A stretch of DNA of 64,000 nt from Lumbricus rubellus (lineage: Eukaryota; Annelida; Clitellata; Crassiclitellata; Lumbricidae): positions 36,021,773 through 36,085,772 of the forward strand of contig OX243818.1 in assembly GCA_945859605.1 (NCBI GenBank), given 5' to 3'. Below the pieces are notes generated by a model. It saw only the letters and a program-made list of their open reading frames with translations. It made no database searches and was not told the origin of the DNA. The translations under genes were made by a program, and so were the position numbers. Each line of letters opens with the position of its first letter. The stretch's first letter is position 1. Below, one piece after another: positions 44,961-54,500 of this stretch.

Positions 44961-45500
44961 TCAGAGTTTTTTTTTCAACCCCATTCCAAAATGGGTTTTC
45001 GTTGATAAAATTGGTTTAACTATAGATCTTTCAATTCGTTCGCGGAAGGAAGGATTAGGTATATTATTTAATTCATCTATCATAGCTCTGTCAGCGACGT
45101 TTCTCCCTGCTGTATCAGTATGTTTAGCATAGGCTAGGTCATGACGATAGGCTGCTGCATCAACTCTATCTACTGGTTTACTCCAATCTTTTGGCGTCCC
45201 ATCAGGATTCAATCGCAAATCCAATCGAGTTCCTGGACCTGTGAAAGAATGTCCTGGAAGATGCATTTCACCCGGGTACTTTGCCCATGGAAGTTTAATA
45301 TTAGAAGTAGCAGAATTGAGAGCTGAGACCAAATCACCTCCTTGTACAGTAGTAGACATTTTAGTAAACTGAGTTTTTCTAGCGCCACAATCAACGCATA
45401 CACATCTAAGCATAGATCTACCATTCTTACTGACAACTCGTTGAAAATCTCTACAGTCAGTTTTTCGTTTACATTTTACGCAATACGAGCTGTGCTCCAT
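44961..45500 (-). CDS. Zinc-ribbon plus phospholipase A2-like protein
   Basis: 179 residues. The N-terminus has a zinc-ribbon with CVKCKRKTDC and VCVDCGARK (about residues 7-42), known in Polinton and adintovirus proteins. The second half (about 90-155) resembles the parvovirus VP1 phospholipase A2: a calcium-loop-like FTGPGTRLD and the catalytic His-Asp pair in AAYRHDLAYAK. In parvoviruses this enzyme opens the endosomal membrane; the role here is inferred. It is transcribed divergently from the ATPase with only 20 bp between them. Its last codons run over a nine-A stretch (44967-44975 on the minus strand) right before the stop, where the integrase frame overlaps. Confidence 0.85.
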   Translation of the reverse strand: MEHSSYCVKCKRKTDCRDFQRVVSKNGRSMLRCVCVDCGARKTQFTKMSTTVQGGDLVSALNSATSNIKLPWAKYPGEMHLPGHSFTGPGTRLDLRLNPDGTPKDWSKPVDRVDAAAYRHDLAYAKHTDTAGRNVADRAMIDELNNIPNPSFRERIERSIVKPILSTKTHFGMGLKKKL

Positions 45501-45520
45501 TTTAATATAATATAATTAAA
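45501..45520. promoter_or_regulatory. Divergent AT-only promoter gap
   Basis: The 20 bp between the two start codons is almost only A and T (TTTAATATAATATAATTAAA). Both transcription units must start here or inside the opposite gene. TATA-like words directly before start codons recur at other Polinton genes. Confidence 0.5.
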
Positions 45521-46297
45521 ATGGAAGTCCAAGACCTATCATGGAATGAAGAATCAAGTAAACGCTTTAACAGTCCTCTCCTACCAAGAAGCATCAGAGG
45601 TTTGATCGTAGGTAAGTCTCAATGCGGCAAGACAATATTACTACTTAATTTATTACTGAGACCTGGTTGGTTAGACTACGATAACCTACAGATCTTTGGA
45701 AAAAGTCTTTTTCAATCAGAATACAAGATACTAAAGAAAGCATTCGAAGAGAAATTACCAAAGGAAGCAATTATAAGACTTTTTTATAATCGAGATGAAA
45801 TAATGAAATTAAATGTATCACCGACCGCCGTAGTCGAGGAGATGTCTAAAAACATGGAAAAGAAATCGGATATAGACTGCAAGTTCTTTGAAACCTCTGA
45901 AGATGTTCCAGATCCACGAGACTTAAGTCGAGATAAGAAGAATCTCATGATTTTTGATGATTTACAATTAGAGAGGCAAAATAAATGCGAATCCTATTAT
46001 ATAAGAGGTAGGCATAGTAATGTAGACTGCTTTTACCTAGCACAAAATTATTTCAAGCTACCTAGACAAACTATAAGAGAGAATGCCAACTTTATATGTT
46101 TGTTCCCTCAAGACCTTAAAAATATTAACCACATATACAGCGATCATATAGGTGTAGATGATATGACTATAGAAGAATTTCGAAAACTATGCCAAACTGC
46201 GTGGGATGAAACGCATGGTTTTGTGGTTATTGACTTGACTAGCAAAACAAATAAGGGTAGGTATAGAAGTGGATTAGATACATTTTACATTAAATAA
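45521..46297 (+). CDS. ATP: FtsK/HerA-type genome-packaging ATPase
   Basis: 258 residues. Walker A is VGKSQCGKT (about residues 30-38) and Walker B is NLMIFDDLQ (about 146-154). The layout and size fit the A32/FtsK-HerA packaging ATPases of Polintons, virophages and large DNA viruses, which pump DNA into the capsid. A conserved 'FYLAQNYFKLPR' sensor-like region follows at about 183. It is the first gene of the rightward block. The frame is complete and no disabling change is seen. Confidence 0.93.
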   Translation: MEVQDLSWNEESSKRFNSPLLPRSIRGLIVGKSQCGKTILLLNLLLRPGWLDYDNLQIFGKSLFQSEYKILKKAFEEKLPKEAIIRLFYNRDEIMKLNVSPTAVVEEMSKNMEKKSDIDCKFFETSEDVPDPRDLSRDKKNLMIFDDLQLERQNKCESYYIRGRHSNVDCFYLAQNYFKLPRQTIRENANFICLFPQDLKNINHIYSDHIGVDDMTIEEFRKLCQTAWDETHGFVVIDLTSKTNKGRYRSGLDTFYIK

Positions 46298-46363
46298 AAG
46301 CAATAATAAAATGATAACAAAATTTAAGATTTTATATTCTAGGTTTAAAAATAGCTATCTAAA

Positions 46364-47137
46364 ATGGAAACCCTTCTTGACGAAATTTTATCTACTACTC
46401 AAACGATTGCACGCAACACAGAGGCTAAAGAATCCTTTTGCATTTTGTTGAGCGAAAGGAGCACACGAATTCGAACGAAATTTAATCCACTAATCGAACT
46501 GGACAAAAGTAAGAAGTATGAAATGGGTCTTGTTAATCTTGAAACTTACTACAGTTTTCCCAATATAGACGAAACAAATAATAAATTCGTATATTCGTCA
46601 GATAACGGTGTAACGTGGGAAGATTTAGACATTCCAACCGGTTGCTACGAAATCGAAGACTTAAACGATTACATACAGAGAATTCTAAAAGAAGAAGGTC
46701 ATGGTCAATGTATAAAGTTGCAACCAAATAACAATACTTTGAAGGCTGTTTTGGAAATTGATGAGAACTATAAAGTTGATTTTACAGTACCAAATTCAAT
46801 TAGCACCGTTCTAGGATTTCAGAGTCGTGTATACTCCGAAGGATATAACGAATCCGAGCACATAGTCGATATAAACAGCGTGAATAGTTTACGAGTTACG
46901 AGTGATGTAATAGGATCATCGTATGCTAACGGAACTACGGAGAACATAATTTATTCTTTCTTTCCATCGGTCGGGCCTGGTTACAAGATAATCGAATCTC
47001 CTCACAATCTCGTATATCTTCCAATAACGCTATACTCTATTTCATCGATGGAAACAAAACTAATAGACCAAAATGGAAAACTAATTAATTTAAGAGGTGA
47101 GGAATTATCGATACGATTTCATATAAGAGAGGTTTAA
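46364..47137 (+). CDS. mCP: Penton (minor capsid) protein, single jelly-roll
   Basis: 257 residues. Recognisable blocks are VNLETYYSFPNI, IPTGCYEIEDLNDYIQ, STVLGF and YSFFPSVGPGYKI, in the order usual for Polinton minor capsid proteins, which form the pentameric vertices. It lies between the ATPase and the glycine-rich protein, as in related elements. The N-terminal 50 residues are polar and likely face the capsid interior. The call rests on remembered family patterns and not on a search. Confidence 0.75.
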   Translation: METLLDEILSTTQTIARNTEAKESFCILLSERSTRIRTKFNPLIELDKSKKYEMGLVNLETYYSFPNIDETNNKFVYSSDNGVTWEDLDIPTGCYEIEDLNDYIQRILKEEGHGQCIKLQPNNNTLKAVLEIDENYKVDFTVPNSISTVLGFQSRVYSEGYNESEHIVDINSVNSLRVTSDVIGSSYANGTTENIIYSFFPSVGPGYKIIESPHNLVYLPITLYSISSMETKLIDQNGKLINLRGEELSIRFHIREV

Positions 47138-47161
47138 TTTAAAGTTTATATTTAATATAAG

Positions 47162-47827
47162 ATGAGCGCTTACGCTAAGGTCAAAGTTAATATTTCTGAA
47201 GGGCAAAAAGAGAAGATTAAGCGAGCTGCTCAAGTAGGGACTGGAGTGAGTATAAGACTTTCTCATGGAGACATAACTGGTGAGCATGTATTAGCTCTAA
47301 ACCAGAGGCAAATTAACAAGTTAACTAAAGCGTATCAGAATGGAACTGGAGTGACAATTAAAATGGGTAAAAAGCAATTAGAAGACAATGCGAGAGTCGA
47401 AGGCGGATTTATTGGCGCTATTCTACCGTTCTTAGCAACAGCCGGAAAGTTTCTACTGTCTAGTGTTCTTCCGAGTTTAGCCACAGGAGCCTTAACAGGA
47501 TTGGGTTCTGCAGCTGGTTCCAAAATTGTCGATAAAATTAGTGGATCTTCGATCTCACATCAGATAAGTGGATCTTCGATCTCACACCCGATAAGTGGAT
47601 CTTCGATAAGTGGATCTGGAGTGCTGTACGTTAAGAAAGGAGGAATATGCTGTAAGATAGTGCCTGCTGGGGAAGGTCTTTTTCTATCTCCGTGGAAAAA
47701 GGGTATTTCGATATCAGGTTCCGGTCTGTTTATGAAAAGAGGAACAGGATATGTCAGCGGTGAAGGTCTTATACTTGGTCCCAATTCACCATTTAAAAAT
47801 ATTCCTATTCTTGGAATGTTACTTTAA
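47162..47827 (+). CDS. Glycine-rich hydrophobic virion-type protein
   Basis: 221 residues with no certain family. The N-terminal 75 residues are basic and polar. A hydrophobic stretch follows at about 80-120 (GGFIGAILPFLATAG..LLSSVLPSLATGA), long enough to bind or cross a membrane. Next is a SISH/SGSS repeat at about 126-152, encoded by a 24-bp DNA repeat, and then a Gly-rich tail. Two sites fit the adenain type II pattern (I/L/M)xGx|G: ISGSG at 149-153 and ISGSG at 184-188. A processed, membrane-active or core virion protein is likely but inferred. It has an AT-rich leader directly before its ATG. Confidence 0.6.
   Translation: MSAYAKVKVNISEGQKEKIKRAAQVGTGVSIRLSHGDITGEHVLALNQRQINKLTKAYQNGTGVTIKMGKKQLEDNARVEGGFIGAILPFLATAGKFLLSSVLPSLATGALTGLGSAAGSKIVDKISGSSISHQISGSSISHPISGSSISGSGVLYVKKGGICCKIVPAGEGLFLSPWKKGISISGSGLFMKRGTGYVSGEGLILGPNSPFKNIPILGMLL
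47533..47618 (+). repeat. 24-27 bp repeat inside a coding region
   Basis: AGTGGATCTTCGATCTCACA-type units, repeated about three times in frame and coding SGSSISH. The same DNA word occurs outside genes at 51452-51523, in the same element. Confidence 0.88.
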
Positions 47828-47843
47828 ACAATCTCTTTTATAA

Positions 47844-48230
47844 ATGTCTGGATACGGTCACCCAATACACAAATTTATCACCAAACGGAAGCCTCGTGTG
47901 AGTACAATAATTTGGTTGCCTAAAGTGGTCACTCACGCTCCTGCAAGACAACGAGCAGGCGACAGATATGAGATTTTTGCTCAGCAAGCGATAACGATTG
48001 AACCAAAGACAAATATTACAGTAGAAGTAGGCCTTGGAGTCCGAATGACCAGTGGAATGTGTCTAGTCTCTCTTAGACAGAAGTTGAAACAACTCAGACT
48101 GAGTCTTCAAGATGGTACTGTCCTAGAGGACGCAGAGGATATAATAATTACAATTCAAAACAACTCAGATTCACCAGTTACTATAAATGAAAAAGACTCA
48201 ATTTGTTATGTTAATTACTACGATGCATAA
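47844..48230 (+). CDS. dUTPase-like beta-barrel protein, probably inactive
   Basis: 128 residues. The pattern from about residue 37 (AGDRYEIFAQQ, TIEPKTNITVEVGLGVRM, ITIQNNSDSPVTINEKDSI) follows the strand order of trimeric dUTPases: an AGxDL-like start, an I.P....V.TGL block and a final I..GD.I block. The catalytic GxIDxxYRG-type motif is not conserved (here DGTVLEDAED) and no serine-rich RSGLA motif is seen. It is therefore probably a structural or regulatory relative without the enzyme activity. The family call is by pattern only. Confidence 0.5.
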   Translation: MSGYGHPIHKFITKRKPRVSTIIWLPKVVTHAPARQRAGDRYEIFAQQAITIEPKTNITVEVGLGVRMTSGMCLVSLRQKLKQLRLSLQDGTVLEDAEDIIITIQNNSDSPVTINEKDSICYVNYYDA

Positions 48231-48310
48231 ATTGTACGTTTTATGTTTACGTTTTATGTTTACGTTTTACGTTTACGTTTTACGTTACGTTTTAAACATT
48301 ATAATAAAAA
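48231..48310. repeat. 12-bp TACGTTTTATGT tandem repeat between genes
   Basis: About five copies of (TT)TACGTTTTAYGTT between the stop of the dUTPase-like gene and the next start. It may be a slippage product or contain the promoter of the next gene. Confidence 0.8.
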
Positions 48311-49210
48311 ATGTCGCTACTGAAAATTAGCGATCCTGCAAAAAGAGATTTTATTATCGAAGAGTTTTTAAAAACGAAAAAAAATATTAAACAAAACTTT
48401 CTCTCAGAGAGAATAGATGATCTTGGACTTCAACGAGAATTAACGAAAATCTACAAACCAATAGTCGACTCTCAATCAGCAATTTCAAAAGAACAAAACG
48501 CTTTGCTGTCGACAATAAAGGATAATTCTGCAGCAACATCACTTGCTCTAAAATCACTTCCAGATTCGTTGAAAACTATTCAATTTCCCGAGTATCCGTC
48601 TATAGAGGCGTACGATGACGATGACCCAGTAGAAGACATTAGAAGGTTAGAATTAGGAAATATTGCAGTTGAATACCTTAAAAAATATGCTTCTGATAAA
48701 AGACTTGTGGACACAACATTCGGATTAAGATCAAGAGATGGAAAATTCTACATCGGTGACAGCGAAGCCTCAATCCAAGGAAATGATATTACAGTTGGAA
48801 CCACAACTTATCAAGGAACTCCAGGATTATGGGAATTGTTAACGTTAGCTAGTCCAAACAGTTCAATTTATGATAATCGTGATCTCGAAGAATACGCCAA
48901 GATTCTAATTAAAACGAATGCCATGAGTCAGCCAAATAAACCAAACAAACCTAAATCGTCTAGAAGTGTAAAATATGCAAAGATAATAAAACCCATATGG
49001 GACGATTACATGAAGTTAAGAGGTAAAACAGGAAGCGGAATAATTACCATTCCTTCAGATCCTAACGAATTAGTAAAACAATTAGAGTTGCGAATATATA
49101 GCTACAAAGCGGGAAATACGGGTGTAAGAAATGAAATTGTAGGTATGACGGATGAGTTACTGAGACAAGGAGTGATAACCAAAGATGAATATAAAAAATT
49201 GATGATCTAA
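48311..49210 (+). CDS. Conserved Polinton protein of unknown function
   Basis: 299 residues. The N-terminus (about 1-95) is helical and charged with probable coiled-coil character. A short acidic stretch (AYDDDDPVEDI) follows near residue 101. A central block (about 145-200) reads GTPGLWELLTL..YDNRDLEEYAKIL.KTNA. This is typical of a conserved family in animal Polintons, possibly the one catalogued as DUF8207, but I am not certain of the number. No catalytic motif is seen. It lies among virion genes, so a capsid-associated role is possible. Confidence 0.6.
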   Translation: MSLLKISDPAKRDFIIEEFLKTKKNIKQNFLSERIDDLGLQRELTKIYKPIVDSQSAISKEQNALLSTIKDNSAATSLALKSLPDSLKTIQFPEYPSIEAYDDDDPVEDIRRLELGNIAVEYLKKYASDKRLVDTTFGLRSRDGKFYIGDSEASIQGNDITVGTTTYQGTPGLWELLTLASPNSSIYDNRDLEEYAKILIKTNAMSQPNKPNKPKSSRSVKYAKIIKPIWDDYMKLRGKTGSGIITIPSDPNELVKQLELRIYSYKAGNTGVRNEIVGMTDELLRQGVITKDEYKKLMI

Positions 49211-49271
49211 TTAAAAATTGATGATCTAATTTAAAAATTGATGATCTAATTTAAAAATTGATGATATAGAA
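49211..49271. repeat. TTAAAAATTGATGATCTAA tandem repeat
   Basis: About three 19-20 bp units starting in the last codons of the upstream gene and reaching the next start. Confidence 0.85.
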
Positions 49272-49625
49272 ATGCTGGTCGTTGCGAGAAGAAGTTATAA
49301 AAAAGTACACGTTGTCGGTGGAGCAGGAATATTCGATTCCATTGCAGGATTTCTCAAGAGACTACTAACTTCGAATGCAGCCAAACAAATTGCGAGCACA
49401 GCTGTCAAAGAGATTGGGAGTGTTGCTAAGGATAAGGCTATCGACGTTGGAAAACGATTACTTAATAAGATACTCCCACCAACCACCGTTCAACAGCCGA
49501 TAACTCAAGAAACTAAAGTAATTCTAGCTAGATTACTCGGGTCGAATCCGCAAATGACGGGAGGAGCTATTAGAATTCAAGATCTAGTAAAACGCTTAAA
49601 CGGAGGTGGTTTGAAAATGGCTTAA
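49272..49625 (+). CDS. Small pVI-like protein with adenain sites
   Basis: 117 residues. After a basic start there is GGAGIFDSIAGFLKRLL (about 16-32), an amphipathic helix of the kind found in adenovirus pVI and adintovirus counterparts that disrupt membranes. A Lys/Ala helix then a Pro stretch follow. Near the end are two sites that match the adenain type I pattern (M/I/L)xGG|x: MTGG|A at 95-98 and LNGG|G at 109-112. A third near-match, VVGG|A, is at 14-17. The homology is inferred from these features and position. Confidence 0.55.
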   Translation: MLVVARRSYKKVHVVGGAGIFDSIAGFLKRLLTSNAAKQIASTAVKEIGSVAKDKAIDVGKRLLNKILPPTTVQQPITQETKVILARLLGSNPQMTGGAIRIQDLVKRLNGGGLKMA

Positions 49626-49629
49626 GTTT

Positions 49630-49774
49630 AAATTTATTTTGCTTAAGTTTATTTTCTTATTTAGGTCTAAAAATTTATTTTCTTATTTAGGTCTAAAAAT
49701 TTATTTTCTTATTTAGGTGTAAAAATTTATTTTCTTATTTAGGTCTAAAAATTTATTTTCTTATTAAAAAATAT
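49630..49774. repeat. About 27-bp TTATTTTCTTATTTAGGTCTAAAAA tandem repeat
   Basis: About five nearly perfect units fill the gap before the major capsid gene. It may carry the promoter. It has no coding potential. Confidence 0.92.
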
Positions 49775-51085
49775 ATGTATAATAAAATGCAATCCGATAT
49801 TCTAAGATTCACAGAGCAACCACTGATCGATGAAGGTATCGAGCGATACGAATGGCATGAGTACGAACCTGTAGCGAGAACTAACCTTAACAGTTCTGGT
49901 GAAATAAGAATAAATATTGAATTACAAGACTTATACAGTCACCCAGCAGAATCGTATCTACAATTCGACGGAAGACTAATTAAAGCTGATGACACCGCAT
50001 ACGTTAACGCCGATTTAGTCGCTCTTACGAATAATGGGCTTATGTATCTATTCAGTCAAATATCCTATCAGTTATCTAATCAAGAAATCGAAACGCTATT
50101 TCATCCGGGTCAAGCTACAACGATGCTCGGTTTACTTACGTATCCAAACGATTTTCAGCTGACTCAAGGCTTAAATCAGCTGTGGTATAAAGACACTGGA
50201 GCGACTGCTGTTATTGCGGACAACCCCGGATTTGCCACTAGACAAAGCTTTCTCATTCGCAAACCAAACACTAAAGGAATGTTCAGCTTTATTGTTCCGT
50301 TGAAGCATATTTTCGGGTTTTGCGATGATTATGACAAGATTATTTACGGCTTCAAACAGACGCTGACATTAGTTCGTAAAGCCGACGATGATGCCATATT
50401 CCGAGATAACGCTGCAGCTGCTGGAAAAGTTGCGATAAACAAAATTTCATGGTTTATTCCGCACGTTATTCCTTCCGATATGGAACGAATGCAGTTGTAT
50501 AAGACGATTGAATCAAAATTAACGTTGCCAGTTGCGTATAGAGCTCGTCAATGCGATACGATAACAGTTCCTCAGTCGACAAGTTTCAGTTGGAGATTAA
50601 GCGTTAAAACATCACCGGAGAAACCTAGATATATCATCGTAGGATTTCAGACGGACCGTAGCGGTAATCAGGAAAGTAATCCGTCGCTATTTAATCACTG
50701 CGATCTCAAGAACATATATGTGATGATGAATCAAGAAAGATATCCAGCTGTCGATCATAACCTGTCGTTTCCTAATCAACAATTCTCCAGAGCGTACAGA
50801 GACGCGTCCTCCTTTAGTCAAAAATTCTATGGTATGGATAAGTTGATTACGCAAGGAAATATAACACCTATAGATTATAAAGAATTATATCCGCTGTTCG
50901 TGTTCGATGTAAGCAAACAATCCGAGCGTTTGAAATCTTCAGTCGTCGATATTCAGATTAAGGCTCTTTTCAATGCAGCAGTGCCAGCCGACACCGAAGC
51001 GTATGCTGTCGTAATTTCAGATAGGTTGCTGCAGTTCCAATCGGATGGACAGAAAATGAGTGTAGTGTATGGAAAATTGATTTAA
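49775..51085 (+). CDS. MCP: Major capsid protein, double jelly-roll
   Basis: 436 residues, the usual Polinton length. N-terminal blocks EYEPVAR..INIELQDLYSHPAESYLQFDGRLIK give the first jelly-roll strands. YQLSNQEIETLFHPG and the middle FSFIVPLKHIFGFCDDYDKIIYG are hallmark blocks of Polinton hexon-type proteins. The second barrel begins near residue 225 (KISWFIPHVIPSD) and ends near 425. It would trimerise to form the capsid facets. The alternative upstream and internal ATGs (residues 1 and 4) differ by only three codons. It lies directly downstream of a five-copy repeat. Confidence 0.88.
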   Translation: MYNKMQSDILRFTEQPLIDEGIERYEWHEYEPVARTNLNSSGEIRINIELQDLYSHPAESYLQFDGRLIKADDTAYVNADLVALTNNGLMYLFSQISYQLSNQEIETLFHPGQATTMLGLLTYPNDFQLTQGLNQLWYKDTGATAVIADNPGFATRQSFLIRKPNTKGMFSFIVPLKHIFGFCDDYDKIIYGFKQTLTLVRKADDDAIFRDNAAAAGKVAINKISWFIPHVIPSDMERMQLYKTIESKLTLPVAYRARQCDTITVPQSTSFSWRLSVKTSPEKPRYIIVGFQTDRSGNQESNPSLFNHCDLKNIYVMMNQERYPAVDHNLSFPNQQFSRAYRDASSFSQKFYGMDKLITQGNITPIDYKELYPLFVFDVSKQSERLKSSVVDIQIKALFNAAVPADTEAYAVVISDRLLQFQSDGQKMSVVYGKLI

Positions 51086-51101
51086 AGAATACTTATATAT
51101 T

Positions 51102-51431
51102 ATGAAGCTACCAGAGCTTAGAATGTTAGCCAAGCATCACGATGTTACAGGCACTTCGCATCTCAACAAACCTCAAATGATAGCTGTATTGATTGAAAAG
51201 AATATTCTTCCGACGGACTACAAGTCTGTGTCATATCGACATGACACGTTGAGTAGTATCAGGAAACAACCGAAAAGAGTAGATATTATAGATCGAGAGA
51301 CTGGCGTTGTTACCTCGTATCCATCGATGTATAAAGCTGCTAAGGCCCATAGTCAGAGTGCTGGTATAATAGCTTATCATAACGGAAATGTCTGGAGAGA
51401 TAGATACGAAATTAAAGTGTTTGAGAGATAG
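51102..51431 (+). CDS. SAP-like plus NUMOD-like DNA-binding protein
   Basis: 109 residues. The first 33 (LPELRMLAKHHDVTG..LNKPQMIAVL) have the helix-extended-helix pattern of SAP/Rho-N DNA-binding motifs. The C-terminal part (about 60-106: DRETGVVTSYPSMYKAAKAH, then a WRDRYEIK end) resembles NUMOD1-type helix-turn-helix modules known from homing endonucleases. There is no nuclease domain, so it is probably a DNA- or chromatin-binding protein. It lies immediately before the polymerase gene. Confidence 0.55.
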   Translation: MKLPELRMLAKHHDVTGTSHLNKPQMIAVLIEKNILPTDYKSVSYRHDTLSSIRKQPKRVDIIDRETGVVTSYPSMYKAAKAHSQSAGIIAYHNGNVWRDRYEIKVFER

Positions 51432-51451
51432 ATACATGTATGAAATTGAAG

Positions 51452-51523
51452 TGTGGATCTTCGATCTCACAAATAAGTGGATCTTCGATCTCACAGATAA
51501 GTGGATCTTCGATCTCACATGTA
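51452..51523 (+). repeat. 24-bp repeat, three units, intergenic
   Basis: GTGGATCTTCGATCTCACA(A/G)ATAA repeated three times. It is the same word as the coding repeat at 47533-47618. It lies between the SAP-like gene and the polymerase. Confidence 0.92.
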
Positions 51524-51549
51524 TTAATGTTTTTGCGTGGTAAGATAAA

Positions 51550-54500
51550 ATGGATTTAAAGAAAAGTAGTTTAAGAAACATGAACCATGTTGAACACTTG
51601 CTCGACTCATCGGTTCCTGACATTAAGGTTCCTACGCTTACTCCCACACCTGGTAAGTACAAACCAGTAGCGCCTAAGAGAAAATACAAAAATAGGGTTA
51701 GGACAAAAATAAATGAATTTGCGGATTGGCTACTTAGTTATGTGCCTGAACGAGACAATAAAGCAGTTAATGAAAAACTAGAATCGTTGAAGTCAACTGT
51801 TTCCAGGATATTTGATAAAATTAAAATTCTAGAAACGGCGTCGGCTATTAAAGGATTCACCAAGCAGTATAGAATAGATGGAATTAATGGAATGGATGCC
51901 TCGTCGTTTCTTGATTTCGTCAGACCGCAGGTAGTTAATCTGTTGTCGAGTAATCGCCAGACAAAGACTAATTTAGTTCTTACTTGTACTATGGAACGAG
52001 TAGATATGAAATCTGGAATAGTGACTTCTGAGGATATACCATTCGTTTCCAGGGCAGAAGTTATTTTAGAAGCAACCGACTTGAATGAAATATACAGCAG
52101 AAAAAAAGATAAAATCATGGAGTCTATTGCTAGTTTTCAGATGCAAGGAAGTAATTGGAGATTTAAAGCCGTTGTAAAATTAGATATAAATACGGTAAAA
52201 TATACACCCTTAAGAGGTAGTTCTTACATTCCTCTACCCAGCTTCTTAGCTAATAAAAAGGCAATCATCAACATGAAAAACCACGACGAAGAATGCTTCA
52301 AATGGTGTATCACTAGAGCTTTGAATCCGGTGGATGACCATCCGGAAAAAATAACGAAAGCTTTGAAAGAACAATCGAAAAAACTTAATTGGAGTGGTAT
52401 TGAGTTTCCGGTAGCGACTGATGCTAATGTGATAGGTAAATTTGAGAGAAATAATAATATTAGTGTTAATATATTTGGTTACGAAAAACATGTCTATCCG
52501 CTTTATCTGTCTAAGTGTGAAAGTAGTATTTGTGTAGATCTATTGCTTATTTCCAACGGAGAAAGGAAACATTATTGCTGGATCAAGAATTTTAACAGAT
52601 TGATGAGATTTCGGACTAATTCGATGTATTATTGTAAAAGGTGTATGAATGGTTTCACAACGCCAGGAGCGCTTAACAACCATAATGAGTACTGCTCTCA
52701 ACATAACGCACAAAAAATAGAAATGCCAGAACCAGGAACTATGTTAAGTTTTAAAAATTATAACAATTCTATGAGGGTTCCGTTTGTTGTCTACGCAGAT
52801 TTCGAGTTTTTTGTGAAGCCAATAGACACTTGTCAACCAAATCCAGAGTTGTCATACACTAATAAATATCAAAAGCATACTCCTAGCTCCTTTTGTTACT
52901 ACATAAAATGTTTCGACGATAGTGTATATTCTCAAGATCCTGTGACGTTTACGGCTGAAAGCGAAGATGATGATGTTGGTCAAATATTTGTAGATAAACT
53001 AGAAGAGAATATAAAACAAATATATAATCAATTCAAATTCCCTAAAAAGATGAAATTTACAGAAGAGGACAAGAAGTGTTTTGATACAGCTACTACATTT
53101 CATATCTGTGAAAAAACGTTGGGCGAAGACCGAGTGAGAGATCACTGTCATCTTAGCGGTAAATTTCGAGGGGCTGCTCATAACATTTGTAATTTAGACT
53201 ATAAAGTCCCCAAGTTTTTCCCTGTAGTGTTTCATAATCTTTCCGGGTACGATTGTCATCTGTTCATTAAGAAACTGAGAGGTAATAATGGAGAGAAAAT
53301 TAATTGCATACCTAATAACGAGGAAAAGTATATATCTTTTAGCAGAGAGGTCGTTGTTGATAAGTTTGTAAATAAAGAGGGAAAAGAGATTACCGTCAAG
53401 CGACAACTGCGTTTTATCGACAGTTTTAAATTTATGGCTTCTAGTCTTGATGCTTTATCGAGGAACCTAAGCAAAGACCAGTGTAAAAATATTGGGAAAC
53501 GATATACTGGAAAGAAGCTCGATCTTTTGCTGAGAAAAGGCATATATCCTTATGACTACGTCGATTCATTTACTACCTTTAATGAAACCGAACTACCACC
53601 AAAATCCGCATTCTATTCTAAGCTAAATGATTCGAATATTAGCGATGAAGACTACGAGCATGCAAAAACGGTATGGAAGGAATTTGGATGCAAAACATTC
53701 AGAGAATATCACGATTTATACAACGTTTCGGATGTTCTGTTACTTGCCGATGTTTTCGAAAACTTTAGAGATGTGTGTATGAAGAACTATACGCTTGACC
53801 CTGCATGGTATTTTACATCTCCTGGTTTAGCCTGGGATGCCGCTTTAAAATTGACAGGCGTGAAATTGGAGTTATTGAATGATTATGATATGATTCTGAT
53901 GCTTAGGCAAGGGATGAGAGGAGGAGTGAGCACAATATCAAATCGTTACGGGAAAGCGAATAATAAATATATGAGCGATTTCAATAGTAACGAAAATTCT
54001 ACATTTATTACTTACCTGGATGCGAATAATCTATATGGATGGGCTATGATCAAAAATTTACCTACTCACGGGTTCAAATGGATGAACGAAGATGAATTAA
54101 AAAATTGGAGAAGTATTCCATGCATATTGGAAGTTGATTTGGAATATCCTAAAGAGTTACACGACCTGCATAACGATTTTCCGTTAGCCCCCGAAAGCAT
54201 TGAGATTAACAAAGTCAAAAAGTTAATTCCAAACTTAAACGATAAAAAGAAGTATGTGCTGCACTACGATAATCTGAAGCTGTATGAGAGCTTGGGTTTG
54301 AAAATAACAAAGGTGCATAGAGGTGTACTATTCGAAGAAAGTGATTGGTTGAAAAAGTATATCGATTTAAATACAGCTCTTAGAACGAAAGCTACTAATG
54401 ACTTTGAAAAAGACTTTTTCAAATTAATGAATAACAGTGTCTTTGGAAAAACTTGTGAGAACATTGAAAATCGTGTTGATGTAGAGTTAGTGTGTCAAGA

